From positions 118,363-182,362 of the forward strand of contig NZ_NEHO01000012.1 of assembly GCF_002113375.1 (NCBI RefSeq): a DNA stretch of 64,000 bases, written 5' to 3'. This stretch comes from Pseudomonas sp. R37(2017). GTDB taxonomy: Bacteria > Pseudomonadota > Gammaproteobacteria > Pseudomonadales > Pseudomonadaceae. How positions within the stretch are numbered: position 1 is the first letter of the stretch; each line of letters starts with the position of its first letter. Under the pieces are notes generated by a model. The model was not told the DNA's origin and ran no database searches. It saw only the letters and a list, made by a program, of their open reading frames with translations. A program made the position numbers and the translations under genes. Shown here in pieces: positions 36,717 through 44,781 of the stretch.

Positions 36717-36811
36717 GAGCGAGCAGGCTCGCGATGGAGGCCAACGATAACACTGGTTGTCTGGATAACCGCGTCATCGTTAACGTTCATCGCTAGCCTG
36801 CTCGCTCCTAC
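36712..36811. repeat. REPIN overlapping the channel stop codon
   Basis: TGTAGGAGCGAGCAGGCTCG at the left (its TAG is the stop of the channel gene) with an inverted partner GCCTGCTCGCTCCTACA at the right and inner arms CCAACGATAAC and GTTAACGTT. Confidence 0.88.
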
Positions 36812-36818
36812 AGTTTGT

Positions 36819-37040
36819 TCAAGCTTCCCAACCCGCCCCGCTCACCGCCGCCTGCACCAGTGGGTGCAGGTCCGCGCCCTGATGTTCCGTCTGCCAGGCC
36901 AGCAATTCCTTGCGCATGCTCGGCGCCCAGTACATCTGCATATGATTGCGCACGCTGAGCACCGCCTGTTGCTGATCCGGCTGGCTGGCGAAGTACTGGG
37001 CGATCTGGTTGGCCATCTTGATCAGGTTGTTCGTGCTCAT
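36819..37040 (-). CDS. fdsD: NAD-dependent formate dehydrogenase delta subunit
   Basis: A 73-residue protein matching FdsD: MSTNNLIKMANQIAQYF, then PDQQQAVLSVRNHMQMYW and the C-terminal LHPLVQAAV. FdsD is a small assembly or stability subunit of cytosolic molybdenum formate dehydrogenases. It overlaps fdsA by 4 bases and is last in the fdsGBAD operon. A REPIN begins 8 bases after its stop on the transcribed strand. Confidence 0.9.
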   Translation of the reverse strand: MSTNNLIKMANQIAQYFASQPDQQQAVLSVRNHMQMYWAPSMRKELLAWQTEHQGADLHPLVQAAVSGAGWEA

Positions 37041-39919
37041 CGGCGCACCTCCGCTTTGGCGCCGCGAGACTGACGGCGTTCGTCAAGCAGACGCTGCTGT
37101 TCATCACTGAATGCCTGGAAGCGTTTTTGCCACTCCGAAGGGTGATAGACGCGGCTGACCTCCACGGCGGTGACCTTGTATTCCGGACAGTTGGTGGCCC
37201 AGTCGGAGTTGTCGGTGGTGATGACGTTGGCGCCCGATTCCGGGAAGTGGAACGTGGTGTACACCACGCCTGGCGCAACCCGTTCGCTAACCCGCGCACG
37301 CAGTACGGTCTGGCCGGCGCGGCTGCCGATGCCGACCCAGTCACCCTCGTTGATGCCACGGCTCTCGGCGTCGGTCGGATGGATTTCCAGGCGGTCTTCG
37401 TCATGCCAGGCGACGTTGTCGGTGCGCCGGGTCTGGGCGCCGACGTTGTACTGGCTGAGGATGCGCCCGGTGGTCAGCAGCAGCGGATAGCGTGCGTTGA
37501 CCTTCTCCTCGGTGGGCACGTAACCGGTGAGCATGAAGCGCCCCTTGCCGCGCACGAACTCCTCGATGTGCATGGTCGGCGTGCCGTCCGGTGCCTCGGC
37601 GTTGCACGGCCATTGCAGGCTGCCGTGGCGCTCGAGTTCCGCGTAGCTGACATTGGTGAAGGTCGGCGTCAGGCGGGCGATTTCATCCATGATTTCCGAT
37701 GGATGCTTGTAGTCCATCCGGTAGCCCAGGGCGTTGGCCAGGGCCACGGTGCCTTCCCAGTCGGCCTTGCCGCCCAGCGGCTCCATCACCTTGCGCACCC
37801 GGGAGATGCGGCGTTCGGCGTTGGTGAAGGTGCCGTCCTTTTCCAGGAACGAACTGCCCGGCAGGAACACGTGGGCGAACTTGGCGGTCTCGTTGAGGAA
37901 AATGTCCTGCACCACCACGCATTCCATGGCCGACAGGGCCGCAGTGACGTGCTGGGTATTCGGGTCGCTCTGGGCGATGTCTTCGCCCTGGCAGTACAGG
38001 CCCTTGAAGGTGCCAGCCAATGCCGACTCGAACATGTTCGGAATGCGCAGGCCCGGATCGGGTTGCAGGGTGACGTTCCACGCCTGTTCGAACTCGGTGC
38101 GTACCGCCACGTTGGAGATGTGCCGGTAGCCGGGCAGTTCGTGGGGGAAAGAGCCCATGTCGCAGGAGCCCTGCACGTTGTTCTGCCCACGCAGCGGGTT
38201 CACGCCTACGCCTTCGCGACCGATGTTGCCGGTGGCCATGGCGAGGTTGGCGATGCCCATCACCGAGGTGCTGCCCTGGCTGTGTTCGGTGACGCCCAAA
38301 CCGTAGTAGATCGCCGCATTGCCGCCGGTGGCGTACAGCCGGGCTGCGGCGCGGATGTCTTCAGCGGGCACACCGCAGATCGGGCCGATGACTTCCGGCG
38401 AGTTTTCCGCGCGGCTGACAAACTCGCTCCAGCGGGCGAAATCGCCGCCCTCGCAACGGGCGTCGATAAAGGCCTGGTCTTGCAAGCCTTCGGTGATGAT
38501 CGTATGGGCCAGCGCGTTAAGCATGGCGACGTTGGTGCCGGGGCGCAGGGCCAGGTGCAGTTCGGCGCGGGCGTGCACCGTATCCACCAGATCGATGCGT
38601 CGCGGATCGATGACGATCAACCGCGCACCTTCGCGCAGGCGGCGTTTGAGCTGGGAGGCGAACACCGGGTGGGCGTCGCTGGGGTTGGCGCCCATCACCA
38701 GCACCACATCGGCCTGCATCACCGAGTCGAAACTCTGGGTGCCGGCGGACTCGCCCAGGGTTTGCTTCAGGCCATAACCGGTGGGTGAGTGGCAGACCCG
38801 CGCACAGGTGTCGACGTTGTTGTTGCCAAACGCGGCACGCACCAGTTTTTGCACCAGATAGGTTTCTTCGTTGGTGCAGCGGCTGGAGGTGATGCCACCG
38901 ATGGAGTCGCGGCCGTAGGTCTGCTGCAAACGACGGAATTCGCTGGCGGCATAGGTCACCGCTTCATCCCAGCTGACCTCCTGCCACGGGTCGCTGATGT
39001 GCTTGCGGATCATCGGCTTGGTGATGCGATCCGGGTGGGTGGCGTAGCCCCAGGCAAAGCGTCCTTTGACGCAGGAGTGGCCGTGGTTGGCCTGGCCGTT
39101 TTTGTCTGGAACCATGCGTACCAACTGGTCGCCTTTCATCTCGGCGCGGAACGAACAGCCCACACCGCAGTAGGCGCAGGTGGTGATGACGCTGCGTTCG
39201 GGTTGGCCCAACTCGACCACACTTTTTTCCATCAGGGTCGCAGTCGGGCAGGCCTGCACACAGGCGCCACAGGACACGCATTCGGACTCGAGGAAGTTCT
39301 CGCCACCGGCGGCCGCCACACGGGACTCGAAACCGCGCCCGGTAATGGTCAGGGCGAAAGTACCCTGGGTTTCTTCGCAGGCACGTACGCAGCGGTTGCA
39401 GACGATGCACTTGCTCGGGTCGTAATCGAAATACGGGTTGGAGGTGTCCTTCACGTCCTCCAGATGGTTCTCACCTTCGTAGCCGTAACGCACCTCCCGC
39501 AGGCCGACCTGACCGGCCACGGTTTGCAGCTCGCAGTTGCCGTTGGCCGAGCAGGTCAGGCAGTCCAGCGGGTGATCGGAGATGTACAACTCCATGACGT
39601 TGCGGCGCAGGGTGGCGAGCTTGGGCGTCTGGGTGTGCACGGTCATGCCTTCGGTGACCGGTGTGGTGCAGGACGCGGGATAGCCGCGCATGCCATCGAT
39701 CTCCACCAGGCACATGCGGCAGGAGCCGAAGGCTTCCAGGCTGTCGGTGGCACAGAGTTTCGGAATGGTGGTGCCCATCAGCGCCGCGGCGCGCATCACA
39801 GAGGTGCCTTCGGGCACGGTGATGCTGCGGCCATCGATGTTCAGGGTGATCTGCACCTGGCTTTCGCGAGCGGGCGTGCCCAGATCCATGTCGGTTTTCG
39901 GATCGAAGTAAGTGATCAT
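37037..39919 (-). CDS. fdsA: NAD-dependent formate dehydrogenase alpha subunit (Mo-bis-MGD)
   Basis: A 960-residue catalytic subunit. The N-terminal [2Fe-2S] ferredoxin domain has CATDSLEAFGSCRMC. His-Cys3 and two [4Fe-4S] clusters follow (CLTCSANGNCEL, CIVCNRCVRAC, CVSCGACVQACP), then a [4Fe-4S] site CAYCGVGCSF and the molybdopterin domain. The molybdenum ligand is Cys at about residue 375 (CARVCHSPTGYGL), not selenocysteine. It oxidises formate to CO2 and passes electrons through the clusters to FdsB. Start overlaps the fdsB stop by 4 bases. No fdhD or fdsC gene lies in the operon here; sulfuration of the cofactor must rely on a gene elsewhere. Confidence 0.95.
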   Translation of the reverse strand: MITYFDPKTDMDLGTPARESQVQITLNIDGRSITVPEGTSVMRAAALMGTTIPKLCATDSLEAFGSCRMCLVEIDGMRGYPASCTTPVTEGMTVHTQTPKLATLRRNVMELYISDHPLDCLTCSANGNCELQTVAGQVGLREVRYGYEGENHLEDVKDTSNPYFDYDPSKCIVCNRCVRACEETQGTFALTITGRGFESRVAAAGGENFLESECVSCGACVQACPTATLMEKSVVELGQPERSVITTCAYCGVGCSFRAEMKGDQLVRMVPDKNGQANHGHSCVKGRFAWGYATHPDRITKPMIRKHISDPWQEVSWDEAVTYAASEFRRLQQTYGRDSIGGITSSRCTNEETYLVQKLVRAAFGNNNVDTCARVCHSPTGYGLKQTLGESAGTQSFDSVMQADVVLVMGANPSDAHPVFASQLKRRLREGARLIVIDPRRIDLVDTVHARAELHLALRPGTNVAMLNALAHTIITEGLQDQAFIDARCEGGDFARWSEFVSRAENSPEVIGPICGVPAEDIRAAARLYATGGNAAIYYGLGVTEHSQGSTSVMGIANLAMATGNIGREGVGVNPLRGQNNVQGSCDMGSFPHELPGYRHISNVAVRTEFEQAWNVTLQPDPGLRIPNMFESALAGTFKGLYCQGEDIAQSDPNTQHVTAALSAMECVVVQDIFLNETAKFAHVFLPGSSFLEKDGTFTNAERRISRVRKVMEPLGGKADWEGTVALANALGYRMDYKHPSEIMDEIARLTPTFTNVSYAELERHGSLQWPCNAEAPDGTPTMHIEEFVRGKGRFMLTGYVPTEEKVNARYPLLLTTGRILSQYNVGAQTRRTDNVAWHDEDRLEIHPTDAESRGINEGDWVGIGSRAGQTVLRARVSERVAPGVVYTTFHFPESGANVITTDNSDWATNCPEYKVTAVEVSRVYHPSEWQKRFQAFSDEQQRLLDERRQSRGAKAEVRR

Positions 39920-41475
39920 TGCTCGGCCTCCGAGGCTTGCAGACCGAAGTCAGCGGGGAAATGCTTGAGTGCACTGGTCACCGGGTAGGCCGTCATGCCG
40001 CCCAGGGCGCAGAGCGAGCCATAGGTCAGGGTGTCGCAGAGGTCCTTGAGGAGGATCACCTGCTCGTCCCGTGCGGCGGTATCGGGAGCAGCCAGCAGGC
40101 GGTCCACCACTTCCACTCCACGGGTGGAGCCGATGCGGCACGGGGTGCATTTGCCACAGGATTCCTCGGCGCAGAACTGCAGGGCGAAACGCGCCATATG
40201 GGCCATGTCGAGGGTGTCGTCCGCCACCACCACACCACCGTGACCGAGCATCGCGCCAATGGCGGCGAAGGCCTCGTAATCCAGCGGCGTGTCGAATTGT
40301 CCCGGTGGCACCCAGGCGCCCAGCGGGCCGCCCACTTGTGCGGCTTTCAGCGGCCGGCCACTGGCAGTACCGCCGCCGTAGTCTTCAACCAGCTCGCGCA
40401 GGGTCAGGCCAAAGGCTCGCTCCACCAAACCACCGTGACGCACATTGCCCGCCAGTTGGAAGGGCATGGTGCCCAGGGAACGGCCCATGCCGTAATCGCG
40501 GTAGAACTGCGCGCCCTTGGCCAGAATCAGCGGCACCGAGGCCAATGTCAGCACGTTGTGCACCAACGTCGGTTGGCCGAACAAACCCTGCAAGGCAGGA
40601 ATCGGCGGCTTGGCGCGGACGATCCCGCGCTTGCCTTCGAGGGAGTCCAGCAGCGCGGTTTCTTCACCGCAGATGTACGCACCGGCACCGACGCGCACTT
40701 CCATATCGAAAGCCTGGCCGCTGCCAGCGACATCCGCGCCCAGGTAACCGGCCTCTCGGGCGATGTTCAACGCTGCACGTAGTGTCGCCACTGCATCCGG
40801 ATATTCGGAGCGCACATAGATGTAGCCGAAGGTGGCGCCGGTGCAGAGACCGGCAATGGCCATGCCTTCGATCAGCAGGAAGGGGTCGCCTTCCATCAGC
40901 ATGCGGTCGGCGAAAGTGCCGGAGTCGCCTTCGTCGGCGTTGCACACGATGTATTTCTGCGCCGCCTGGGTGCCGCGCACCGTGCGCCACTTGATCCCGG
41001 CAGGGAAGGCCGCACCGCCACGGCCACGCAGGCCGGAATCGAACACCTCGGTCGCGGTTTGTTCACCACCGATGGCGATGGCTCTTTTCAGTCCCTCGAA
41101 ACCGCCATGATCCTTGTATTCATCGAGGTCCAGCGGCTGGGTAATGCCGGCGCGGGCAAACAGCAGGCGTTGCTGAGTCTTCAGATAGGGCAATTCTTCC
41201 ACCAGCCCCAGGGCCAGTGGATGAGCGGACGGCTCGCCTTGCAAGGCATCCAGCACCGACGGCACATCGGCCGCCGTCAACGGGCCGAAGCCGATACGAC
41301 CTTGCGGGCTGTCCACTTCCAGCAGCGGCTCCAGCCAATACAGCCCACGGGAACTGGTGCGCTGCAGATCCAGTGGCAGATTGCGTTCTTTGGCCTGAGT
41401 GATCAGCGCCGTGGACACCTCATCGGCACCCACGGCACGGGCCAGGGAATCAGTCGGTAAATAAAGAGTCGGCAT
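39916..41475 (-). CDS. fdsB: NAD-dependent formate dehydrogenase beta subunit (FMN/NADH)
   Basis: A 519-residue NuoF-like subunit. A thioredoxin-like N-terminal portion is followed by the NADH/FMN domain (GLRGRGGAAFPAGIKW, AYICGEETALLDSLEG) and a C-terminal [4Fe-4S] motif in EESCGKCTPCRIGS. It transfers electrons from FdsA clusters to NAD+. Start ATG 41475 overlaps the fdsG stop; a longer frame to 41493 lacks support. Confidence 0.94.
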   Translation of the reverse strand: MPTLYLPTDSLARAVGADEVSTALITQAKERNLPLDLQRTSSRGLYWLEPLLEVDSPQGRIGFGPLTAADVPSVLDALQGEPSAHPLALGLVEELPYLKTQQRLLFARAGITQPLDLDEYKDHGGFEGLKRAIAIGGEQTATEVFDSGLRGRGGAAFPAGIKWRTVRGTQAAQKYIVCNADEGDSGTFADRMLMEGDPFLLIEGMAIAGLCTGATFGYIYVRSEYPDAVATLRAALNIAREAGYLGADVAGSGQAFDMEVRVGAGAYICGEETALLDSLEGKRGIVRAKPPIPALQGLFGQPTLVHNVLTLASVPLILAKGAQFYRDYGMGRSLGTMPFQLAGNVRHGGLVERAFGLTLRELVEDYGGGTASGRPLKAAQVGGPLGAWVPPGQFDTPLDYEAFAAIGAMLGHGGVVVADDTLDMAHMARFALQFCAEESCGKCTPCRIGSTRGVEVVDRLLAAPDTAARDEQVILLKDLCDTLTYGSLCALGGMTAYPVTSALKHFPADFGLQASEAEQ

Positions 41476-41951
41476 CACGCGTCCTCCCGGCAAGCATCAA
41501 GCAACGCATCCAGCCGCTCGGCGCTGAGTCGCGCATGCACCCGGCCATCCAGCTCCAGAGCGGGGGAACAGGCACAGGCACCCAGGCAATACACCGGCCG
41601 CAAACTGATGCTGCCATCGGCACTGCTGCCGTGGTCATCCAGTTGCAGACGCTCGCGCAACTGCGCCGCCAACTGCTCAGCCCCGCGGCTCTTGCACGAC
41701 TCGGCGCGGCACAAACGCAAAATATGGCGGGCCGGCGGCGAAGTACGGAAGTCATGGTAAAAACTGATCACCCCGCGAACCTCGGCCTGGCTCAGGTTGA
41801 GGGTGTGGGCAATCTCGGGGACGGCGACATCGGGGACGTAACCGATGCGCTCCTGAATATCATGAAGAATGGGCAACAGCGCACCCGGGGTGCCCTTATG
41901 GCGCTCCAGCAGACTGTTGACCACAGGCAGGTGCAAACTCTCATCAGGCAT
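41475..41951 (-). CDS. fdsG: NAD-dependent formate dehydrogenase gamma subunit
   Basis: A 158-residue NuoE-like thioredoxin-fold [2Fe-2S] protein. Helical N-terminus (LPILHDIQERIGYVPDVAVPEIA), then the cluster cysteines in LCRAESCKSRG and VYCLGACACSPAL. First gene of the fdsGBAD operon; all four genes overlap their neighbours by 4 bases. Confidence 0.93.
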   Translation of the reverse strand: MPDESLHLPVVNSLLERHKGTPGALLPILHDIQERIGYVPDVAVPEIAHTLNLSQAEVRGVISFYHDFRTSPPARHILRLCRAESCKSRGAEQLAAQLRERLQLDDHGSSADGSISLRPVYCLGACACSPALELDGRVHARLSAERLDALLDACREDA

Positions 41952-42274
41952 TCAGCAATCCTCACGGTCACGGACACACCAGATGGTTGTCGGTTGTCCG
42001 AAAGTGTCGGCTGCGGCATTCACGCCACGTCACGGTATCGTGGCAGGCCGTTGGCCAGGGCACCCTGAGCGGGCATCTTGTCGCGCCCGGCACGGTCTTC
42101 GCCGCACCTCGAAAAGGGCATTACGGCAGCTTGCCACGCTGCTACTGATCGAACCGCACCAAAGCGACGTGCTCGGTTCTGCCTACGACTATCCATTAAG
42201 TCTAGATGAGCGTGGTGCGGGGGATTTGCTCAACGACGCAATGCCCGAGAGGGTTTGTCGATGAGGGATGTATA
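41952..42274. promoter_or_regulatory. Upstream region of the fds operon
   Basis: About 320 bases between fdsG and the damaged immunity-like genes. It must contain the fds promoter. No regulator gene is adjacent and no conserved site was recognised by eye. Confidence 0.4.
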
Positions 42275-42499
42275 TCAGGCATCACATGTCAGAAAAAGAA
42301 TCAGATCGGTGGGTAAATCCAGGGAGCAGAGCTGCTCGATAGCGCGGATCTGATCAGTTGTGAGTTGGTAGTCGTAGACGCATTCATCATCCCTGACCCA
42401 GCCCATGATGGGCTTGAGATCGGCGACGGAAACCAGGATTTGCTTTTCGTAAGAGGCGAAATCTTCATCTTCAGGAACGCCTCTGATTATATGTTTAAT
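42275..42499 (-). pseudogene. Immunity-like gene lacking a normal start codon
   Basis: On the minus strand a 74-codon frame reads KHIIRGVPEDED, LVSVADLKPIMGW, DDECVYDYQLTTDQIRAIEQ and ends LPTDLILFLTCDA. It resembles the frameshifted gene at 42876-43104 (MGWKSPEDAIYVYDLSAEQLREIE). The segment in front has AAGGAAGG, then 7 bases, then ATT AAA CAT where ATG AAA CAT would be expected; there is no ATG, GTG or TTG in frame. It is either a one-base start-codon loss or a rare ATT start. Confidence 0.6.
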
Positions 42500-42804
42500 G
42501 GTTCTACCTTCCTTGTCTCATAAAGAGGTTGCTCGTTCACAAGAGATAATCGACCTAAGCCTTCTCTAACCAAAACACTGATGAATAGCTTCAAATGGGT
42601 TGGAAGAGATTGTCCGATGATTTCTGAGATTTGAGCGACTTGCTTTCTTGCCAATAACTATTCTCCTTCTGCCATTGCATTCAGACTCTTATGGCCCAGG
42701 AGATTTACGATTTCATCGTTAACAGAACTGTCGAGTTCAAGCTCGAACTTGAGGGAGTCGTCTTCGGAACTGTCGGGAAGAAAACCACTAATACAGAGAT
42801 ACAT
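42487..42804 (-). pseudogene. Pyocin S6-type immunity gene with in-frame TAG at codon 49
   Basis: MYLCISGFLPDSSEDDSLKF and GHKSLNAMAEGE are nearly identical to the intact immunity gene at 43412-43651. Codon 49 is TAG (42658-42660) where the intact copy has Trp. In the same frame, homologous sequence continues (VAQISEIIGQSLPTHLKLFIS), so the stop is a nonsense change. The frame then runs to TAA at 42487, longer than the intact copy, so the 3' end is also altered. GGGGGGA precedes the ATG at 42804. Confidence 0.8.
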
Positions 42805-42875
42805 AAGCTTGGTCCCCCCAAGAGGTGTTTGAGCCGCTGACACGCCTGTCCAGCGGTCCCTTTTTTTTGCGTCGC

Positions 42876-43104
42876 TCATGCAATGCAAGCTAGCTGAATG
42901 ATGTGGCTTGTCTCTGCAAACCGACACCCCGTCCATCTCTCGATTTCGCGCAATTGCTCGGCGGACAGGTCGTAAACATATATTGCGTCCTCAGGGCTTT
43001 TCCATCCCATCAAAATCGAGTTCAGCTTCCCTGGCGGTAGATATTTCAATGCTTTCCAGCAATTCTTCGGTTCGACGATCGAAGATCTCAACTACATGCT
43101 CCAT
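42876..43104 (-). pseudogene. Frameshifted immunity-like gene
   Basis: From ATG 43104 (AAGGA ten bases upstream) the frame reads MEHVVEIFDRRTEELLESIE. A neighbouring frame then continues YLPPGKLNSILMGW, SPEDAIYVYDLSAEQLREIE and ends at 42876. Both parts look like one ~75-residue protein of a small family often found near bacteriocin genes (possibly DUF7683). A one-base frameshift near GAAATATCTACC (about 43040) separates them. Related to the gene at 42275-42499. Confidence 0.6.
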
Positions 43105-43160
43105 TTTTTAAATGTCCTTGCAGGCGTTCCAATCTCGTGCACGCGTTTCTCTGAGGTTGG

Positions 43161-43400
43161 CTACGTTCGTACCCCAATGAAAAGATCGAGCGCGGTCGGT
43201 AGGGGCTCATTGATCAATATCGCGATTTGCTGCACCTGTTCGCCACCAAGTAACTACTCCCCATCGGGGCTTCCCGCAAGGCTCGGCCATTCAAGAAGCT
43301 CAAGAACAGCCGCCTCATGTTCGGGCTTGATGGTGTAAATGTATTTCAGCGAGTCATCCTTATCATCACCTTGCAGAAAGCCGCTGATCCATAAAAACAT
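43161..43400 (-). pseudogene. Pyocin S6-type immunity gene with in-frame TAG at codon 49
   Basis: The frame begins MFLWISGFLQGDDKDDSLKY, continues HEAAVLELLEWPSLAGSPDGE, and meets TAG at codon 49 (43254-43256). It then resumes LLGGEQVQQIAILINEPLPT, ALDLFIGVRT and stops at 43161. The total is 79 codons plus stop, exactly the length of the intact immunity gene next to it. The Trp of GEW is replaced by TAG, a single G-to-A change. It starts 11 bases after the intact immunity gene. Confidence 0.82.
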
Positions 43401-43411
43401 AACGACCTTCG

Positions 43412-43651
43412 CTATTGCTCTAAACCGATGTATAGCTGCAAATGTGTTGGTAGAGATTGCCCAATGGCTTTTGATACTTGCGCGATTTGCTCGCTTGACA
43501 TCAGCCACTCCCCCTCAGCCATGGCATTCAGACTTTTGTGACCTAGGAGAGTCGCGATTTCTTCGTTTAACGAACTGTCCAGATCAAGCTCAAATTTGAG
43601 GGAGTCGTCCTCGGAAGTGTCGAGCAGGAACCCACTGATACAAATATGCAT
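43412..43651 (-). CDS. Pyocin S6-family immunity protein
   Basis: A 79-residue acidic protein: MHICISGFLLDTSEDDSLKF, GHKSLNAMAEGEW (Trp49), then IAQVSKAIGQSLPTHLQLYI. This pattern is that of immunity proteins of the pyocin S6 type, which protect against E3-type 16S rRNA nucleases. It begins 8 bases after the toxin stop, the usual toxin-immunity arrangement. It is the only undamaged member of five immunity-like genes in this cluster. Confidence 0.82.
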   Translation of the reverse strand: MHICISGFLLDTSEDDSLKFELDLDSSLNEEIATLLGHKSLNAMAEGEWLMSSEQIAQVSKAIGQSLPTHLQLYIGLEQ

Positions 43652-43659
43652 AAATACCC

Positions 43660-44781
43660 CTATTTCTCTACTTTCCGACCTGGTTTGGCCGGTTTGGTTT
43701 GTTCACCGGTATTGGGGTCATATTCACCCAAATGCCACCCCTGTTTGTCATACATCTCGACAGTTGCGTGCTGGCTATCCCACTCATAGATCCGCCCCTT
43801 CCCATCTTTCCAACGTCTGCGAGCGGTGCCTCCACCCTGTACTCTCGTTTTGGAATGAGTTCTTACAGCGTCAGGAAAGGCAACCAGATCTTTTGGGGGG
43901 GAGTGATAGCTGTGATCACCGTTCAGAGGCCGCGAAAACACCAAATAAAGCGAATTCAGCCCAGTGTCTGCCGGAAAGACCAGAATGCAGTCGTCCGTTT
44001 CGATGTCGTCCCCCGCCGGATAGCCCTCGATCTGAGAGTCCGCCCCTTCCGGAATCGGGTGTACAAGAATTGTGCTTCGGCTATCGCCGGCGTCAGGGTG
44101 AACCATTGGCGGAATGCCTGAACGTTCCCGAGGCGTCCACAGAATGGTTACGCCGTTCAGCTCGGCTTCCAGCGCAGTCTTGGTGCTATTCCACCGGGCT
44201 TGCACCGTGCGTACCGTGTCATCCCCCAACGGTCCGGTATGGATGCCGTAAACCTGTAACACACCCTGCGCATCGCGACGGAACTGAAAGCGCACGCGGG
44301 TTGGAGCGCGCGTCATCCTGCGTAGCTGATCGTCGGTATAGAGCGTGCCGTCCGCTACTTTAGTCGGGAGCATGCCCAGCACAAACAGACCTGCCGGGTT
44401 TCCGCGAAGTACCCAGGTGTAGCCCTGTTGCAAAATGCCGACACCGGCTACGCGCGCCAGTACCGCATCGAAGCCTAGTGCAAGCCCCGCAGCCTCTGCC
44501 GCCGAGGGGACGAGCATCGACCCTGCCAGCATGACCTTGCCAAACTCCGAGGCGGGCAGGGTTTCGCTACCGACGTGCGTGCTCCTCCAATTGTCAGGTG
44601 TACAGCATTTGGCAAAAACCAAATCTGTACGCTCTTTGGGCGCTGGCCATTCGTCTTTTGGGATGTAGACCCGCTCTGGCGCTCGAGGCGGATTCCAGGC
44701 AGCCCAAGACGCGCCACCATTTGGACGTTTCCGAGGCCCGAGAAATTCGAAAGGATCTTTCTTCTTTGTTTCCTTGTTCAC
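43660..44781 (-). CDS. Short S-type pyocin with E3-type rRNase domain
   Basis: A 373-residue toxin. The C-terminal ~55 residues are a colicin E3-type 16S rRNase: GRIYEWDSQHATVE carries Asp335, His338 and Glu342 with the same spacing as E3 Asp510/His513/Glu517, followed by HLGEYDPNTGEQTKP. Residues ~85-310 match the S-pyocin domain (TLYTDDQLRRMTRAPTRVRF, GVTILWTPRERSGIPP, ILVHPIPEG). The N-terminus is Pro-rich and only ~60 residues; no receptor-binding or TonB-box domain and no PAAR domain is seen. GTG start with AGGGA six bases upstream. Entry route into target cells is therefore unclear. Confidence 0.85.
   Translation of the reverse strand: MNKETKKKDPFEFLGPRKRPNGGASWAAWNPPRAPERVYIPKDEWPAPKERTDLVFAKCCTPDNWRSTHVGSETLPASEFGKVMLAGSMLVPSAAEAAGLALGFDAVLARVAGVGILQQGYTWVLRGNPAGLFVLGMLPTKVADGTLYTDDQLRRMTRAPTRVRFQFRRDAQGVLQVYGIHTGPLGDDTVRTVQARWNSTKTALEAELNGVTILWTPRERSGIPPMVHPDAGDSRSTILVHPIPEGADSQIEGYPAGDDIETDDCILVFPADTGLNSLYLVFSRPLNGDHSYHSPPKDLVAFPDAVRTHSKTRVQGGGTARRRWKDGKGRIYEWDSQHATVEMYDKQGWHLGEYDPNTGEQTKPAKPGRKVEK

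Noticed and set aside
37127..38788. 553-codon plus-strand open frame opposite fdsA
   Set aside because: fdsA on the minus strand has all expected cofactor motifs; the plus frame has none.
38784..38810. Selenocysteine in the formate dehydrogenase
   Set aside because: The molybdenum ligand codon is a normal Cys codon in CARVCHSPTG, with no in-frame TGA.
42658..42660. Pyrrolysine explanation for the TAG codons in immunity genes
   Set aside because: Pseudomonas has no known pyrrolysine system and the intact paralogue has Trp at this place, so a nonsense change is simpler.
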